A stretch of 64,000 bases of DNA from Polyporus tsugae (taxonomy: Eukaryota; Basidiomycota; Agaricomycetes; Polyporales; Polyporaceae), in the NCBI GenBank assembly GCA_024305745.1, contig JAHRBS010000013.1:2170001-2234000 (forward strand). The letters run 5' to 3'. Below are positions 24,619 to 36,153 of the stretch, piece after piece. The first letter of the stretch is position 1; each line of letters starts with the position of its first letter. The translations under genes and the position numbers were made by a program. Under the pieces are notes generated by a model. It was not told the DNA's origin and ran no database searches. It was given only the letters and a program-made list of their open reading frames with translations.

Positions 24619-25408
24619 TTACGCCGACCCCCCAACCTCTGCAGATCGCAAAGCAAAGTCAGTTAAACATAGACACGGGCATGCCTAGGGAGTAGACTTA
24701 CGTTCTACCATAACATCGATCGTATCTGAAGAGGAAAGTGGGTAAGGGTCAGGGACGACACAGGACATTTGCCAGGCAGGAAAGCGACATACCGTTGTCC
24801 TCCATGTCCAAAGATGCTGGTGTGTCCTCATCGCTTATCCTGGAGCCGTCGTAAAGGAATCTGTGATGTAAAATCGACGACGCACGCAGTCAGCACACCG
24901 TTCAAACTGATATTTCCAGCTTCCAAGCCCAGAAGCAGCGCGATGCTGATCTGCCAATCTCTCCTGTTCTACTCCTCCTCGCAGCAGGGCAAACACGACG
25001 CCAGGCCACAAAACCGAAACCGTACAGGGGTCCACGGCAGAGGATGAGCGACTCACCGGATGCTGCTGACATCCTTGCCGACCTTGTTCGCGTACGCGCC
25101 TTGGAGCTTGCTCAGCTTCGTATTCCGCTTAATCTTGAAGAACACCTCCTCGCCGTTCTGCGTCGTCACCTGTGTGCCATAGAACCCGAACCTGTCAGCC
25201 TCGCGACCTTCACACCGGAATGTCCACATCTCGCATTCGCTGCCGCCATGTTCGCCACTCGCACACGAAGGCAGAGCCACCAACGGCAAACTTGCAAGTT
25301 GGAGGCGAGGCTGAACACGGTCGGACGTACCTTGATATTGATGGGCGCGTTAGCGTCCTCCTGCTTGGGCTCAGCTTCCTGGGAAGTCCCCGGCTCGTGG
25401 TCAGCCAT
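24619..25408 (-). CDS. SMT3: SUMO (ubiquitin-like modifier, SMT3)
   Basis: Ubiquitin-like protein conjugated to lysines of nuclear targets after C-terminal processing. Five exons on the minus strand, 25408-25331, 25169-25057, 24860-24793, 24725-24702 and 24638-24619, join in frame to 100 aa. The disordered head MADHEPGTSQEAEPKQED precedes the fold: INIKV, EEVFFKIKRNTKLSKLQGAY, SIRFLYDGSRISDEDTPASL, DMEDNDTIDVMVEQVGG. The chain ends GGSA, so a Ulp-type protease must remove Ser-Ala to expose Gly-Gly. The FLYDGSRI and EQVGG signatures separate it from ubiquitin and NEDD8. All five exons are short and the last is 20 bases. Assignment is certain. Confidence 0.97.
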
Positions 25409-25878
25409 GTCGTGTGCGAGTATATGCGCGTCGGTGGGAGGTAGAGTCTGCGGTTATGCGAGTGGCTCGCGGGCAGAAGACGACGCCGCCCACGACGTCA
25501 AACACCCTCCCAGCCCCGGCGCCAAACCCATCCATTACGTAAGAGTGCCACCCCTCTATGCAACCTGTTCTCGGCCATGGGCCGTCCAGCGTCATCAGCC
25601 GAGCTTCATACTAGTATTACACGGACTAGCTAGGGTAGAGAATAAGGACGCCTACTACACTATGTAGATATATAGTACTACATGGAAATCCAACCAGGCT
25701 GCCAGGTACAAACAAATTAGACAGACATTCCTTCCCATCGCATCGGAAGTGCTCTCAAAACAAGGAGAGACAAAAGCCACTGGACGCGTGTGCACACCAG
25801 CTGAGAAAACGATGCAAACCAACGCAACCAAAATAAGCAAAAAAAAATCCAACCAACCAACCACAGCTGTGCACCCGC
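25409..25878. other. Interval between SUMO and the unknown minus-strand gene
   Basis: Contains the SUMO promoter and the 3' end of the upstream gene. No coding signal is seen apart from the readable extension described for that gene. Confidence 0.45.
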
Positions 25879-25968
25879 TCACCGCCTCCCGCCGCCCAGC
25901 CGCGCCAGCATCCTCTTCGCAGCGCTGTACTCTGCCTCCTCCTCCTCGCTGTCCGCCCACATGTCCCG

Positions 25969-28087
25969 CTAGGTCTCCTCCTCGATCCGCGACCCCCACC
26001 CGCCCCGCTGCGGCGGCGGCGGCGCCCACGGGCGACGCCGCTCCCCCTCCTCGCCCTCGTCCGTGTCGTCCATCGCGGGCGGCGTTGCCGAGAACGTCGG
26101 CGGCAGCGACATCCGCACGCTCTTCCGCCGTCGAGGCGGCTCAGGCTGCGCCTGGACGGCGGTCGACGTGGTCGAGTGCGAGAGCTCGCTCCCATTCTGC
26201 TGGTGCTGCTGGTGCGCGTCGCCGTTCTGCAAAGCGACGACATGTGCGTGTCCGTCCGAGGGCTGGCGCATGGGCGTCGGCAGAGGGATCGGCGGCAGGG
26301 GAGGTGACTCCCCAGACTCGGGTTCGTCGTCGAAGAACACCTCCCGGCTCGTCTCATACGACGATATCGACGAGACGTCGCTATCCCGACGTTTCATTGG
26401 TACAAGCTCAGCACTTAACGTGGGGCCAACGGGTGCCGGGGCGGCTGCGGGTTCAGGATAGCGTACAGGCCGCACTGCACCATTCGCTGTTACTTGGGCC
26501 TGGGCTGGTGCCTTAACTGGAGTGGTCTGCGAGATCGCTCCGTTCACTGCATTGTCGAGCGAGGCACCCGCAGGGGACGGCGAGCGACTTGAGTTGCGCA
26601 ATGCAGACCGAAGAGGCATCTTCGTACTAGGGCTGTTCGGGAGCGGCTTCGACGGCCCCGCCTTCGCGTGGTTGGCAGCTCCAGATAGGGGTAGAGTCGG
26701 CGCGGACACCGACGCAGAAAGCAGCAGCGAGTTACGGTAGTTGTTCTCCTCCGGCTTCCGCTGCTCACCTTCCTTCTTCTTTCTTGGACGTGCAGTCCCG
26801 TTTGGCTGGGGCTGGGGGTGCGATGGGGCCGCGGGTGTGGGCGGGGTCGCCCGGATGGCAGGGAGCTCGCCCAAGCTCTCGCTGTACGCGATGTTAATCG
26901 GCCCCGGCGCCTGTGGGACGACGAGCATGCGGTTCGGGTCCTGCTTGAACGCTGCCTCCCTATTCATGCGTGAGATGCCCTCGACAATGCTCATAAGGCT
27001 GGATTCGCCGTTCGCGGTCGTCAGCGATGACCGGACAGTCGGCACGGGTGCACCGTTGGGGGGTCGACACCGACGCCGTTCGTTTGTGGCTAGGGCCCGC
27101 CCTGGATGGTTGCACGTCCAGCGATGCGGGCCGTTTGCGCACTGATTCCGACTTCGCGCGACCGAGTGCCGCCTGTGTCGTAGGCGATATCCGTGGGGGC
27201 GTGCTCGCAGCGCCGATCACCGACTGCTTCGACATAGACGAGTTGTGTGACAACGACGGGGGCGACCCTACCGGCGGAGGGCCCGTCTTCTTCAAACGAT
27301 GGCCTGAGGACGGACCTGCCTCGTTCGGGATCCTCAACGAACTCCCTATCCCGTCGATGGCAGCGGCTTCGACACCGTACGTTTCCGAGCCCGGGTAGCC
27401 TTGCTGACCGACTCGCTGACTGTGTCGCTCGCGTATCCCTTGTCGGTTCCCGGCGCCATCCGTGAGGGTCCTGGAGCCTGGACAGAGCCCCTCTTCGTAC
27501 GCTTCTTCAACCTGGCCAGCTCCGCGTCCTCCCGGTCGTTCTTCACCGGTGACGGTGAGCTCGCGCGCATCGGGTACGTATGCGAGGGGACGTCGTCCTC
27601 CGAGCTGTCCCCGTGCTGCGCCGCCGCGAGGTTCTGGTCGATCCGCGTCCGCCAGCGGCCGTTCTTCGACGGCGACCCGTTCGGAGAATGCTCTGCGTCG
27701 GAGCCGCGTGAACCCCCAACGTGGAAGAGGGCCGCCAAGCTACCAAGGACGCCCCGCCGCTTCGTCGGCGACTCGTTGCGTGTCGAGTACGAAGCGGGTC
27801 CGTTCGTGTCGCCGGTTTTCGGATGGCGGACGGAGAACGAGTGGTGGCGCGACGGAGGCGTCGACTTCGCCTTGCCCTTGCTGAAGAGCGGATTCTCGTG
27901 CACCTCGAACTGGACACCTTCGGGGTTTTCGTTTTCATCCTCGCTACTACCTCCTTCCTCCACAATAGTCGCTGGATGCGCAACGCTATTCGGAACAGTT
28001 TATTCAGAGATGGAGTGTGCCGCAGGAATCTGGAGGGTGTATGGTTGTGGAGATGTCACGCGAGGCGGAGGTGAAGTGGAGCGCCAT
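25969..28087 (-). CDS. Low-complexity Ser/Pro-rich protein of unknown function, model with frame breaks
   Basis: I do not recognise this protein. A likely start at 28087 (MALHFTSAS) splices at GTGACA (28059) to 27971, giving PTIVEEGGSSEDENENPEGV. The protein is disordered and rich in Ser, Pro and basic patches (SPTKRRGVLGSLAALFHVGG, KATRARKRTVSKPLP). A more ordered-looking stretch reads SSLMSIVEGISRMNREAAF and MLVVPQAPGPINIAYS. Runs of PPLPPIPLPTPMR and PPRRRKSVRMSLPP follow. The frame changes twice without a good intron, at about 27346-27400 and at the six-G run 27058-27063, and the TAG at 25969-25971 is followed by 29 in-frame coding-like codons. It could be a live gene with atypical introns, a recent pseudogene, or a gene with sequence errors. 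Confidence 0.6.
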
Positions 28088-28830
28088 ATTGGGCCGGCGA
28101 GCCGTGCCCAATTTGCGACGCGGATTGAGAGGGTGCAATAGACGAGACGTCAGATCCTGTTTTGTCGTTACCATTAAGGCCCTGCTGAAGATATAGATGC
28201 ATCGAAGGGCTGCCTATGATCGTATCGTTAGCAACCTCTTCGAGACATCTGAATCCGGTCCAGGAGCGATGTGGGAAGTAGAACTCAGTCAACATGTTGG
28301 GACTCTGCGCCTTCATACAAAGGAAGGTGTGAAGCGGAACGGTATGCATTGACGTGTAGAAACGGAGACACAAACAGAACGAAGAAGAAAAGAGACACAC
28401 CGTATCCGTTGGCATTATCCAAGCCCTCCAGGGAGCGCATCCCCTTCTTCCCCATCTCGCCCCTCGCCCACCCGCATTCCACCATCGTTTTGCAACGCGC
28501 CTCGAGGCCCGACTTGATTGTCTGGGATCGAGGCGGCGTGTGTCCGAAGAACCAATGACCCGGAGGACCTGGTGGGAGCCTCTCGCCGGCCCTTTTAATG
28601 CGTAATGCTCAAGCAAAGACGGAGGTGATCGCAAAAATTGCGACAATGAACAGGGAGTCTAATAAGACACGTTGATATGGAAGTCCCTCAGGCATGAGCA
28701 TGATCGACTGACGAGAGAACTCGTGGGGTTACAGCTCGAGGGATGACGGTGCTCTTTAAGTTTAAATATGGGACCGTTAGTTCCGCGCCTCTCCTGAGGG
28801 AAAGCGACCCAATGGACTATATGGGGCGCT
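28088..28830. other. Intergenic, start of the gene-poor island
   Basis: Upstream of the unknown Ser/Pro-rich gene. Open frames on both strands have no recognisable content. Confidence 0.4.
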
Positions 28831-30143
28831 TATTGCTGTTTGCAAATGAGATGTCGCCGGCGTCTGTGCTTGGGTTTTTTCCGCCGCCGTGCTAAGCGAG
28901 TCGCTTAGCAGTTTCCTACCCGTCCTCGACTTCCACTCGCTCTACCCGGATCCCTCATTTCTTCACCAATCTACTCGATTCTTGCTGCCAAACGCTCCTC
29001 TCATCTCTAGCTATGGTATGCTCAAGAAAAACTGGCGCCAGGAGTCTCTCGTCACCGACTGTCCCCTCACTCGCTTGCCGAGCCGACTGCATTTCCCTTC
29101 CGGTGGCTTCAATCCGCAACATCCCCTTCAGTTCCCCGCCATCTCGCCTAAATCCTTCTCCTTTATGTATATATTCTCTCTGGGCATACGACGACACACC
29201 TAGACCCCTCGAATTTCCCACGCTTCAAGGGGCACCGTCGCCAGCCATTCTTCAGCCCCCACAATGGATCATGCGTCGACATTCGAGGGGTCGGAGCATC
29301 CGTGAGAGGAGCTGCTGGGAGGACGGTGTATCACAGGGCACAATAAAATGTGGAAATGAGTTGTCATGGATCCCGGTACAATCTTTCTGTGGACTCCAGG
29401 TTGGGTACAATGGGTCGATACATGGTCAGGATGTACTGGTGTCCTGTATGTTTAGTTACTGCCCTGAATAAAGACGCGTCCGTCCTCTATGCTTGTTGTA
29501 GCGCTGGTATGTGTGATGTATGTGCACAAGGACTGTATGGACGAGGCATTGGGCAAGTGAATGACTTGTCAAGGGGTGCAGGATCACGAAGTGTATATTC
29601 GCGCAAGGCGGCTACAACATGATTGGTGCCTTCGAGGAAATACTCCAGATGGTAAAAGATCATATATTAAAGGTAATATATGCTTGTGACGAGATAGGAA
29701 TGAACGTAGGGCCGACATGTAAAAGCGTAAGTAGTAGCAGGAGAGGGGGAAGGTGAAGATACGACATAACGAGCCGAGATTCCCAAGCATATACATGGAA
29801 CCATACCGTGATAACACTTCATATCGAAAACCAGCCATCTCCTCCTTCCCTCAATGCCTATTCCTTCTGTACTCCTGGTTGAGTGCGCGGAACAGCCGAA
29901 AAGTGGCGGATGACGTGCACTAGACGATAGGCAACTTGTAGCGCCAATTTTTCTTGAGTACAAGATAGACAGAGTTGAGGACAGCGGTGGACAGCAAGAT
30001 CGAGCAGATTGGTGAAGAAACGAGCGAGGTAGAGAGAGTGGAAGTCGAGGATGGACGGGGAATTGCTAAGCGACTCGCTTAGCGGGGGCAGCGGAAAAAA
30101 ACCACGCACAGACGCCGGCGACATCTCATTTGCAAACAGCAAT
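28831..30143. mobile_element. Composite element bounded by about 200-base inverted repeats
   Basis: The arm at 28831-29039 and the reverse complement of 29941-30143 align along their whole length with scattered differences. Both begin ATTGCTGTTTGCAAATGAG, continue GATGTCGCCGGCGTCTGTG, hold a T-run before a 19-base palindrome, then CCTCGACTTCCACTC, and close near CTCAAGAAAAA and TGGCGC. The palindromes (9-base arms around one base) sit at 28891-28909 and 30065-30083. The roughly 900 bases between the arms encode nothing recognised. Long diverged terminal repeats suggest an old non-autonomous DNA transposon or two inverted copies of one repeat; no target-site duplication was made out. Confidence 0.65.
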
Positions 30144-30497
30144 ATAAAACGTTGACTGGCATTAGTAATGGCGGGACCACAGCGAAGCACGCAAGTAAGC
30201 AAGGGTTGGTCGGAAGCTAGGGCACCCCTATCGATGCCTAATTCCCCGATGGCACCTTAAGGAATTCTCGTCATTCCCAACTCCGAATTGAACCGCTCCA
30301 AAGTCGCGAGCTCGAGGTGCTGAGGACGGGGACGTTGGGCACGAGTCCAGGATAACACAGAAGACCAAGTAGCCAGCTTACCCGGGATCGCATGCCACTG
30401 CCCTTCAAGTTGGAAACTCGTGGGTCCACCAGCTGACCACCAGCCGGCACTGAGCATGAAGGCATTCTCACCTGATGGTCCGTCACCACAATGGCTG
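30144..30497. other. Intergenic within the repeat island
   Basis: No gene or clear repeat recognised. Confidence 0.35.
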
Positions 30498-30588
30498 GCA
30501 ATAGCCTAGGTTCGGAACAAGCCGCCTTCTCCGCTCATAATTTCGTGCTCCGCACGTCCTTCGGAGAAGGGGCTTGCTTCAAGGTCCG
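30498..30588 (+). repeat. Diverged inverted repeat, left copy (partner at 32442-32528)
   Basis: The sequence GCAATAGCCTAGGTTCGG, AACAAGCC and GGGGCTTGCTTCAAGGTCCG recurs in inverted orientation at 32442-32528 (there CCGAACCTAGCAATAG and GACTTTGAAACAAGCCCC). Similarity is by eye roughly three quarters. The 1.85 kb between them carries no recognised gene. Confidence 0.5.
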
Positions 30589-32441
30589 GGAATCGGTTAG
30601 GACGTTCGCGACCTTCCCCGTCCTCCTAATCTTCTCTTTTCACTCTGAAACTTGGCAATCCTACTGTTTCGGTGCTAGAATAGAGTCTTCCCAATTTTGG
30701 GACTTGCGCGTTGAATGGATACCTTTACTGGGCGTGTCGAAGTGAGGCCAAATCGACCTGTATTCACGGGAGGTACAATAAATCTAGAAAATATTCAAAA
30801 TATCTCCTCCCTCAAAACCAACGACGTGGACCGGTGGGAAGGTACATAATGAGCTCTCCCTTAGATTTTTAGAGCAAGAAATCCCCAGCTGCGAGGTTAG
30901 TAACCTCCACCATCGCTGGAGAACCTGGAAGCGCCGACCGCGCGAGGTGCGCGCGAGGTTGCACGACGGTGATGAATACGGTACGGGAGACCTGCAGAGA
31001 ACCGCAGATCTACTGACCGCGGTAGAAGGAGGGAGTTGTCGGGTGCTCGGGGCCGCAAAGATCGGACAACAAACGCGTACCAAAAAGAACACCAAGTGAC
31101 CAACGTACCCGCACGGTGCGGGAAGCTCACGGCGAGCTGACGAGGGCTCTCGGGCCCGATGCGAATCGACGAACGGCCGGATGGACGGACGGTACGAGCG
31201 CGGTGCTCGCAGAGAGAGAGAGAGAGAGCGGGGAGACGAGTCTGATTCTCGCTGGACCTCAACTTCTACCTATGTAACATACACCGAACCCTAGAATAGG
31301 TAACATACTAGACGCGGGAGTGGAGCTCGGGCTGTCGACAAATGTCACACCGAAACGCGCCCTCGGCGGGCAGATGATGTAGTGCGAGGACGGTGCGAGC
31401 AGAGCGCCGGTCCGGCGTATGCTGGAAAGCCGCGCGTCGCCGAGCCGACGCGCACGCGGCGCGCGAAGAGAGTGGGTGAGCGTCTTGATCCCCACACAGA
31501 CGGGCTGAAGACCCATCAACGGCAGTGCGCGGCGCTTCTCGCGATCGAGCTATGTGCTTGCTCGGGCGCCAAGATGATACACCTTGACCGTCTTCCTCGA
31601 GCTTCCTCTGCCAATCAGCTCGTTTGAGTCTACGCTCCTATGTCTGCTAGGCTCCCTCTACCTCGCCTCGGTGCCCTATTTCTTTCACTATTTCTCTCAC
31701 TGGGATATCGGCTTTCCCTCCAGAAACACTGTGTCGCCGAAAGCAACCCGATAATGGTCTGCCGGGGGCCTGTTCTCTCGCTGAGGACCTCGCTCCCGCA
31801 GCGTTGGGCAAATGTCTCAAGACTACCATCAAGCCGAAGTTCAACCCAGATCATTGAACGCTGGAGCTTATATCGCGACTGCTACGTGTCCAGGTTTTTG
31901 GTGGGGTGCTGGGACAGGGCATGGCAGGAGTCTCGTTTTCGATGTGTTGAGGGTCCTCGGTGGCAAGTACGAGGTGGCGAATTTCAGCTTCCTGCATCCT
32001 AGACTTGTCCTAGCATAGTCAACGTGGTGTTCGAGCCCTTATCCCATCGTGCACGACATCCCGGCCGCCTGCCGAGGACGAGCCTGTCACAGGGTGTCAT
32101 TCGCGTTATCCTCAGGTCACAAGTCACCCGGTCCTCCTCTCTTCAGCAGCAGGAGATTGTAAGGAGAGTACAAAGCTACTAGGCATGATCTAGAGTTTTT
32201 TGCGTATGCTTTGGCAAAATATTGGGACAGTTTGCCCGGTTATTTCGCATTTGTCATTATTCCAAGCCTACTGGCTGTGACGTTAACTAGACGCTCCATA
32301 TCTCCCCCATACGATCCACAATAAATGAACAAAAAATATGAATGCATTCCTCAGCATGTCCTCTACAATTCATAGACTAGTAGCTAAGAGATTGGAGGCT
32401 GAGTGGAAGGACGCGAGGCAGCACAACGTCCTGCCCGTCTG
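30589..32441. other. Interior of the 30.5-32.5 kb inverted-repeat pair, no gene recognised
   Basis: Open frames here are short and lack motifs. A GA dinucleotide tract lies at about 31208-31228. The stretch 30900-31550 is GC-rich with clustered CG dinucleotides compared with its AT-richer flanks. Confidence 0.4.
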
Positions 32442-32528
32442 ACGGACTTTGAAACAAGCCCCTTCTGGCGAAGGTGCGCTGCGAAGCAAGCGCCGGAGCA
32501 AGGGGCTTGCTCCGAACCTAGCAATAGC
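32442..32528 (-). repeat. Diverged inverted repeat, right copy
   Basis: Inverted partner of 30498-30588. It directly abuts the terminal repeat of the next element at 32525, which suggests nested or targeted insertion. Confidence 0.5.
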
Positions 32529-32993
32529 CGTACTCAATTCTAAAGTGCACGTACGGACTGCCATCAGGGCATGCCCGTAAAAGAAAAACACGAGGCAGCC
32601 TTGATGGCTGAGGAACTGTCAGATGGAGACCCTAATCCTGGGTTTGTGAGTGCGACGGAAGGCGGAGCTTTACTGACCTTCAGTCTCCGTAGCCAATCTG
32701 TGAGTACTTTGCTTCCAACCATCGTTGTTTGGGGTAAGAAACATCGATATGGGGGTATTTCAACCTTTACTCCCCGGAATATGAGCACAATTCTGACACA
32801 GGAGTTGCTATGTTGGCTCCCCCCAGGTGGTCAGCTTTATACTCCGCCTGTGAGCACACCTCAAAACCCTCGAAACCTTGTATTAGGGTTTATATCTGCG
32901 AGTTCCTTTGCCATCACGGACACCTCGTGTTTCCCTTTTACGGGCATGCCCTGATGGCAGTCCGTACGTGCACTTTAGAATTGAGTACGGCTA
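32525..32993. mobile_element. MITE-like element with about 71-base terminal inverted repeats
   Basis: The arm 32525-32595 and the reverse complement of 32923-32993 match nearly perfectly; two differences were seen, AAGAAAAAC against AAGGGAAAC. The arms include GCCGTACTCAATTCTAAAG and GTGCACGTACGGACTGCC. The 327 bases between them do not encode a transposase. Size (469 bases), long terminal repeats and lack of coding capacity fit a miniature inverted-repeat transposable element. The high arm identity suggests recent activity or gene conversion. Target duplications are not obvious. Confidence 0.75.
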
Positions 32994-34418
32994 ATATGGC
33001 GGAGATCGGAGGGACAAGTGCGACTGCCACCATACGCGAACTTGCCCGTGCGGCGTGCGGCGATTCGTGAATGAAACCAATCAAGTCGGAACCAGGCTCT
33101 AGAGCTGCCGCAAGGTAAAGGTACCGTGAGCCTCCAGCTGAGCGCGGTGGCGTCATACACGGCCAAAAGCCAATCTGAGTGAGTTTCAAGTTTGATAGGA
33201 AGACAAGGGCCCTTAAGAGCAGAAATCCTGTAACTCTCGTAAAATTCAATTATCAGAAATTCTGATGACAGGGAGCGTGCATTCCAATGTCCGCTTACCA
33301 GCAACCGAGATGCTATCAATCCGGTGCCGATGGACTTCAAGTCTACCTTAAAACCCGGGCCCAGCCAAAAGACCAGCCGGGGGTCGGAAGACTGCACCGA
33401 TGCTGACTCCGGAAGCGAGAATTTCCGAGTTCACATGGTTCAATTTTCGGCCAAGAGCGGCCATGCTGGACTTGTCGTTCTCTTCCTTGTTCCCCGGCCA
33501 CCATCGTCTGCCCACCAGTGGATGCTCCCCTCCTGTTCAGCCCTTTGCAGACAGTCAACATTGGCCATCCGGCCATATTTTTTATAGCATACGTCACGGT
33601 GTTTCAAGGTAAGGTGGGTGCTTCACAGATGATCTTCATGTATTCAAGTGGTGCTGACGTGGCATCAGTTCGACACTGTGGAGTGGTTCACCATTGCCTG
33701 TGATCAATTTGTAAGTCAGTATATTGTTTTTCACTTGCATTGCTAGTATTTGATTACTGAAATTGCGGATTATGCTGCTGATAGTCTTCTAGCAGTGTAC
33801 TTGTCGCCTCCCCGCGTTCCGCAAGGTCGTTCTCAAGAACAGTGCTGTGAACAGCACCGTGACAGTCCCCGATGTGTCTGACCTCGCCAAGTCGTTCTGC
33901 ACAGACCACGCACCTTGGCTCGCAACACCTCTTCCATTGCGGCTGGTCCATTGGGGAAGCACGTGGCGCTGTTTCGCCGTCGATGCACCTCCCTGCCACC
34001 AACGTGGTTCTGGCGCTGAATCTGAGCCCATGCTCATAGATAGCGGTATACTTAGCAGTTTTGTCTGTAGTTTGTTCGTAGTCAATGTTGCTGTAGTCGT
34101 AGCGATAATATATTTCTATTTTCCCCCTACAAGCGGCGTGAATGTGAGTGACTGGGCTGGTAGCAAATGCCCTAAAACGGTCCAGGTGACTGATTTCTCG
34201 GAGTGTGAGACCTCGGTTATCGGAGATGCATCATAAGATTGACTTGAGAAATATCGCTCTTAGGTCAGTTTCCAGGGCCCTCAAACGCGATTCACTTAAG
34301 ATTCCCTTAGCAAAATTCCCAAGAGCAAAATCCTTAAAGTGACCCTAATGTAGTGCTTCCCCCATGTACACGACTAACCCCTCCTCCGTGTATAGTTGTC
34401 TTTAAGTACATAGGTAGC
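32994..34418. other. Repeat-island interval with one hydrophobic open frame
   Basis: A plus-strand open frame at 33847-34236 (129 codons) contains a predicted membrane segment, FVCSLFVVNVAVVVAIIYFY, near its end. No family is recognised and its AUG context and splicing are uncertain. The rest shows no gene. Confidence 0.3.
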
Positions 34419-35310
34419 TATACTGCCAGACAAGCCGCAGTGGAAATCCGGTGGATTTGGGCGAACTGCAGATATTGTGTGTCAAGTCCAGTGGTATACC
34501 AGTAGTCAACAAGACTTGTGGAATTCCGGTAGACAGCACGGTGGCTTTCCAGTGGATGCTCACATGACCTCGGCAAGGACATGATCTAATCGCGAGATGA
34601 GTTCATTCCCAACCGAAGTCTTGCTCGCGGTCTCCCTCCTCCACGCTTGCCTCTGCCCAAGTCCAGCATTATCCCTTCTCTGCGCACCGGTACCCTTATA
34701 ACCTTCTCCACCTTTTTACCCCATTATACGACCTCCATTCTTTGTTCACTGTATGTCACGAGTATAGGTTCATGCTCCCACAAGCACAATTTCCTCCAGC
34801 AAAAATTTTCAAGTCACTGTCCTTTCGTCTGCACGGTCACCACATCGCCACCGTCTATCTCCCTCATTCTCCACCTTTTCCTGGGTGGCTATTTCTCCTC
34901 CACACTTTAGCCTCCTTGTACCCCCAAGAGTATCGTGTTTTCCTGGGTGTGTTGCTAATATACCTTCCACCTCGCGACTCGCTACCGTGCCGATAGAGCT
35001 CAGTTGTAACGAGGCTTAGCCTATATCCCTACCACTAGTCCAATGTCTAGAGTATCGACCTATTCTGAATAATAATGTGGCCTATGCCTACTTTTATTGC
35101 CGCAGAAAGGGAACCCCGTTGATGACCTGACGACCTGCCCCCAGCCCCCAGCCCCCTCAGGATGATGAGTGATGAGGATGACATGATGCACCTGTGGATT
35201 TCCACAAGTCTTGTTGGCTTCTGGCTGACCACTGGTTTCGCACCTGGATTTCCACAGGTGCGCGTTCCAGTGGAATTCCAGTGCGGGATGTCTGGCAGTG
35301 TAGCATTTTG
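34419..35310. mobile_element. Non-autonomous DNA element with diverged terminal and subterminal inverted repeats
   Basis: The left end starts GCTATACTGCCAGACAAGCC; the reverse complement of the right end starts GCTACACTGCCAGACATCCC. Similarity continues inward for about 120 bases and includes CAACAAGACTTGTGGAA on both sides. Short motifs of the type GTGGAATTCC and GGATTTCCAC recur several times near both ends, a layout seen in subterminal repeats of plant and fungal DNA transposons. No transposase is encoded in the roughly 890 bases. Confidence 0.6.
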
Positions 35311-36153
35311 CCACACGCAATTTTGGTGGTGTGCTGCACGCAATGGGGAGTGCCCTGTCCATCTATGGCACCCATTCTGATACGACAGGGATCCGTTATT
35401 CTTGAAATTGCCAGTGGAGGTGAATGTCTTTACTCACAATGCACACTTATCACGAAACCTGCCTGGCCCCAATCGCTGTGCTAAGACCCTTGACACCGCA
35501 AAAGAAACAGCTGCTGCTCCTGAGGTGCATTGGCGAAGTCATAAGCGCATAGATAGGATATGGTTGTGGGCTGACTGTTGGTCCTGGCGTGAGGTCTTTT
35601 TTTTATTTTTATTTTTATTTTATAATCTCAGGATGTCGGCAGTACTGTAGTACATGAGGAGCTTATGTAACTAAAAGCAGTGCGTCTCCCGGTATCCTAC
35701 ATTCGGTTGACGCATGTGCTTGCGCACAGGTAGGACCACGGCCGGAGGCCAGGAGTGGTAGGGAGGGGCGGTCGGTAATTTGCCGTCTTACCGCCAGCCC
35801 AATGATCGTGTTCCAGGGGGTGGAGCCTCTGTGTCAGATGCGGGAATTGTAAGCTTGTCCGCCTAGGCAATGCCTGTGGCGGGTGTCCGCAGGTGGGGAT
35901 GAGTTTTCTTCGTTCTACCCACCATGGGCCCGCGCGTGTGATGGTGAACCTGCATGATAGGGCGCAGGTATCGGTTGATATGGGCAATCAGTGCGCTGCG
36001 CTCCATCGGTGGGAGCGTGCAGGGTGTGGCATCCATGTGATTTGTGTCAACAATCGACGCACTGCGATCCAATGGAGGACGCATGCAGGGCGTGATGTCT
36101 GCGGATGGAGGATTGCATGCTGCGGCACAAGGCGGCGGCGTGCAGGGAGGGGC
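35311..36153. other. Intergenic, nothing recognised
   Basis: Includes a T/A-rich tract at about 35599-35624. The part from 35750 is open on the plus strand opposite the orphan gene but shows no motif. Confidence 0.35.

Noticed and set aside
25749..26516. Plus-strand 255-codon Ala/Pro/Arg-rich frame
   Set aside because: Shadow of the GC-rich Ser/Pro-rich gene on the minus strand.
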